A DNA stretch of 64,000 nucleotides from Conchocele bisecta (taxonomy: Eukaryota > Mollusca > Bivalvia > Lucinida > Thyasiridae): assembly GCA_029237695.1 (NCBI GenBank), contig CM055266.1:110687370-110751369 (forward strand), read 5' to 3'. How positions within the stretch are numbered: the first letter of the stretch is position 1; every line of letters begins with the position of its first letter. Position numbers and translations under genes: made by a program. Under the pieces are notes generated by a model. The model had not been told where the DNA came from, did no database searches, and saw nothing but the letters and a program-made list of their open reading frames with translations. Positions 61,293 to 64,000 of the stretch are shown piece after piece.

Positions 61293-61350
61293 GTAAGTCT
61301 GTTAGCAATATGTCCAACTCTAAATGAGTTAAACGATCAAAATCAATATG

Positions 61351-61404
61351 CAGTGGAACCTCTCTAAACGACACACCAAGAAAACACATGTGATCTTATT
61401 TTTA
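61351..61404. mobile_element. FamC element, left piece (split by a transposon)
   Basis: CAGTGGAACCTCTCTAAACG through CATGTGATCTTATTTTTAT. It resumes at about 62580 with GATTGGTCATTTATCTCAC. Confidence 0.75.
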
Positions 61405-62543
61405 TTAGCCGATCTATTTATAGATCGGCTAATATGTTGGTTATCCATCGAATTCTGAAAAAGTTTGTAGCAACCCTTTTCTCCGCTATTCGGTAATCTA
61501 CGAACGCGAATTTTTCTGTATCACTTCCAAATTGCATCAACCGATAAAGTTTGCATTTTTTGGCAATTATCTCCGTTTAAAACTTTACTTATAGCCAAAT
61601 AACACAATTTTGAATACTTAATGAGCTGAACGCCTGAAGAGATTTAACCCGGAAGTTATTGTTGTTGAAGTCCATAGTTGGCTCTAATGGCCATATACGC
61701 CAACATACGCCGATTATTGGGCTAATTTAAAGCTTTTATTTATTAAACAGAACAAGTTTCAGCCACGTATAATCGCGTAAAATGTGTTTATTCGGCTAAT
61801 TTATAATCGACCTCTGCTCAAAATCTCCTTACTAGTAACCCCAGCATTTTCGGGTTTATCCCAGCATCTCGGGTTTATCCCATTTGATCGCGTATGCGCG
61901 TCATTTGACGCTAGTTAATATTCACAAAATGTTCCACCAATCAAAACGAAGAATTGCCCTTCATAGCCAACTTTGATTTGTTTACGTATCATGCAGGGAT
62001 GGCAGGGATGCATCCAGCACGCGCGATTGCGGCAATCCCCCTTAATTATTGTCAATGCCGCAAATTATTGATTGTCTTGCGCCCGACATCGCGCAAAAAA
62101 TCACGGATGGGGCACATTAGGCCAATCTGGGCATGTGCCTGAATACGCAGGAGCTTGCGTCTATTTTTAGATGACACTGTAACCGCTAGATATATATAGC
62201 CCTGGTAGCTCCGCCCACTCGCATGCTGCCACAGAATTCGGACAAACACACACACAGTGACTACAACTTTGTGTATTGCGGAGTGTAATTTGTAGATAAA
62301 TAGAGCATACAGTACAGGTGTTACGCTGGAATATTTCACAACATAATGGTGACCACAAAACATTGCTGCTATGGCATTGCTGCTATTGGATGGATTTGGG
62401 AACGGGTTTCCAAAACCTGCACAAAATCGAGAAAAATGTCAACGCTGGGTACAGAACTGTGGTCGAAAATAGTTTACCATTGACAATGTTACCAGAGACA
62501 CCTACATATGTTCGATGCACTTTACCCTGATTTGATCGGCTAA
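61405..62543. mobile_element. Decayed DNA transposon with TTAGCCGATC ends and THAP relic
   Basis: The left end TTAGCCGATC and right end GATCGGCTAA are inverted. The left end also carries a local hairpin (GATCTATTTATAGATC). It interrupts a FamC element. Inside, a TATA-like TAGATATATATAG at 62188 precedes a broken THAP-type frame. It is probably the remnant of a P-element- or Kolobok-like transposon, or another class that encodes THAP. Confidence 0.65.
62346..62535 (+). pseudogene. THAP zinc-finger domain relic (frameshifted, with a stop)
   Basis: ATG at 62346 opens MVTTKHCCYGI, a typical THAP start with the first Cys pair. After a deletion and frameshift, another frame reads FPKPAQNREKCQRWVQNCGR, then an in-frame stop. 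It continues with VTRDTYICSMHFTL and a second stop. The W after the Cys-rich start and the C-x-x-H-F end are the THAP signature. The usual stretch between the first Cys pair and FPKP is largely missing. No downstream transposase is present before the element ends. Confidence 0.72.
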
Positions 62544-62579
62544 TAACATCATGCTCTGCATGACTTTTCATTAAAGAGT

Positions 62580-62706
62580 TGATTGGTCATTTATCTCACT
62601 ACAGGTGCTCAAATGTCTGTTCCTGATCGCATATATAGCACACACATATTGCTCAGAATGATGAAATGCCTGATTTACAGTGAAACCTCTCTAAGCCGGA
62701 CACCCT
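62580..62706. mobile_element. FamC element, right piece
   Basis: GATTGGTCATTTATCTCAC, GTCTGTTCCTGATCGCATA, CAGTGAAACCTCTCTAAGCC and GGACACCCTC. Confidence 0.72.
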
Positions 62707-63052
62707 CATTTCTGATCTCTATAGACACGAATATTGGCTTCTGTGATAAACTATTTATCTAACTAGTATCAATCTCACTTTCGTTCATGAGAAAAAATAT
62801 GTTATTGATTGCTAATGCTCTTTCGTGTGTTTTCCCAACTTTTAAACGTCCAAAAATATTGGCTAAATGCCCTCTGTGCTTCACCCAGTATAGTTTCTGT
62901 CCCGATAAATTCTAAAAAATGTCCGTTATTCCTACTTAATGTTATAACTGTGTCGACCGTGTAAAATAATCATTACGGGAATGACAATATAAATGCAATA
63001 AGAATGCTTCAGATACGCACTACACTGGTATGTTTATGGTGGTATCTCTTCT

Positions 63053-63295
63053 TGGGCTCGTTTCAATAAACTTCGTACGACTAAAATGTTCGTAAGTGCA
63101 ACAATATAATAGTATGTGAATTTCACATTAAGAATGCGTTCTTGTAAACAATTATTGGATTTCCATTTATTGAGCATAGGCTGCATATGCAGCCTATGCT
63201 CAATAAATGGAAATCCATCAATTGAAATTTCCAGACTATCCTCAATTTGCACTTACAAACAGTTTAGTCGTACGAAGTTTAATGAAAAGGCCCCG
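63053..63295. mobile_element. FamA element
   Basis: TGGGCTCGTTTCAATAAAC left, GTTTAATGAAAAGGCCCC right, AGGCTGCATATGCAGCCT centre flanked by TCCATTTATTGAGC. Confidence 0.8.
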
Positions 63296-63987
63296 TGGAT
63301 AGGTTAATCGGGAAATATACCGGACTGTGCAGCTTCATAGGCCCTTAAAGTGTTCGCGATTGTGATAACAACTAAACGTGACTGACCCCATATGGACAAA
63401 TTGTGATCGCTCTTGTCCTTTATCCTTGATGAATCCGTGTACTGTACCAAGGACTGTAACTACAATGTGGTTAGAAACAAAATTGCTACCCCGCTCCATA
63501 CCTCTCGCGAAGATAGCAATTTAACCCCATATATTAATGTAACGCGTGGAAGAGTGATTTTTGCAATCGGTTATCTGGCGTGTTTGGTATGAAACTGTTA
63601 AAGCTGTATCGATAAATTATTAATTACGAAAATACACATGCATAAATTGGTTATTTTACCGTGTCAAGGTGTTTATCTGACATTTACATGCATGTATATC
63701 ATGTAAATTTGAAAGCTTCATTTCGTTATGTTGAATGTTGAAAAACAAATAGAGAAAAGATGGTTTCCATGGGAAAATGATTTCCGTTATTTTTATTATT
63801 ACATATTATTAGTTATATATTAGTTCTACATCAAATATTATTTGTTTAAAGGTATAAACTATACAGTTTACTAAATTTCGACTTACATGCAACAGATTTG
63901 TGTATGCACTTCCGTTGCTCACATATTTGTGAATTATTGGAGGTACAATTTGGTATGCAATACCATATTACATACATATTATTTTAG
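63296..63987. other. Intron sequence without recognised elements
   Basis: AT-rich, with no gene or repeat supported. Confidence 0.4.
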
Positions 63988-64000
63988 GAGCATGCCTGAA
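63988..64000 (+). CDS. Possible start of the next exon at the window edge
   Basis: The TATTATTTTAG acceptor precedes GAGCATGCC. With the single base carried from exon 21 the frame would read Gly-Ala-Cys-Leu. Only 13 bases are visible, so this rests on the acceptor and the phase. Confidence 0.3.

Noticed and set aside
59028..59334. Overlapping frames antisense to, or out of frame with, exon 19
   Set aside because: They are shadows of the discoidin exon, whose frame is fixed by domain match and splice phase.

Overview
This looks like eukaryotic, metazoan nuclear DNA, most probably from a lophotrochozoan and by best guess a bivalve mollusc. The reasons are short GT-AG exons lost in AT-rich introns, very many short palindromic MITE-like repeats of types I associate with bivalve genomes, a tRNA-containing satellite, a tRNA-headed SINE and no bacterial gene organisation. 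The species assignment is inference. Most long open frames in the window are translations of repeats, not genes.

The main content is one large plus-strand gene that enters from the left and probably leaves on the right. I can chain 21 coding exons from 1834 to 61292 with GT-AG junctions and matching reading phase at every junction. They encode about 1,324 residues without a stop. The first ~1,166 residues are about six tandem copies of a ~165-215 residue module. Each copy has a hydrophobic/Thr-rich beta-strand pattern, a paired-cysteine motif ending in a 'VGxxLPC'-like signature, and then an 'LDLGxVTN'-like signature. The last ~150 residues are a complete F5/8 type C (discoidin) domain split over three exons (59082-61292). 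The product is therefore probably a secreted or cell-surface adhesion-type protein. I do not recognise the repeat module as a named family.

Layout: 1-18658 holds exons 1-9 with MITE-filled introns. 18659-39196 is a single ~20.5 kb intron that collects most of the long tandem arrays: a ~110-bp AT-rich satellite (21020-21935), then a ~590/830-bp satellite (22560-33165) carrying five tRNA-Arg(TCG)-like copies. That satellite is interrupted by a 4,475-bp foldback element with a 6-bp target duplication (28165-32639). The same intron holds a minus-strand exon resembling the start of an SGNH/GDSL-type hydrolase (20743-20891). 39197-56531 holds exons 10-18. 59082-61292 holds the discoidin exons. 61405-62543 is a decayed transposon with a frameshifted THAP zinc-finger relic. 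63296-63987 shows nothing recognisable, and a possible next acceptor sits at the window edge.

Repeat family labels used below, each from internal comparison of copies in this window: FamA (ends GGGCCCGTTTCACTAAAC, central AGGCTGCATATGCAGCCT hairpin, ~240 bp); FamB (starts TAGGAATGAATGGCC, ~355 bp); FamC (CTCTCTAAACCGGACACC, ~200 bp); FamD (ends GTCTGTTTCACGAAA, ~470-545 bp); FamE (TTAAAGGTACATGCCCACT, ~500 bp); FamF (GTAGCCTATTTCACC, ~290 bp); FamG (TAGGTTAGTGCCGTGAATGG, ~230-310 bp); FamH (GAGCCGGCTCGTNACGAGCC core, ~235 bp); FamI (ends GACACGCCATGTG, ~240 bp); FamJ (GTGTAGATCCAGATCAGAC); FamK (GGGCGGATYCAGG with C tracts); FamL (CTCCAGATAAG ends); FamM (AAAGGGGTCAGTGGAAG). None was checked against a database.
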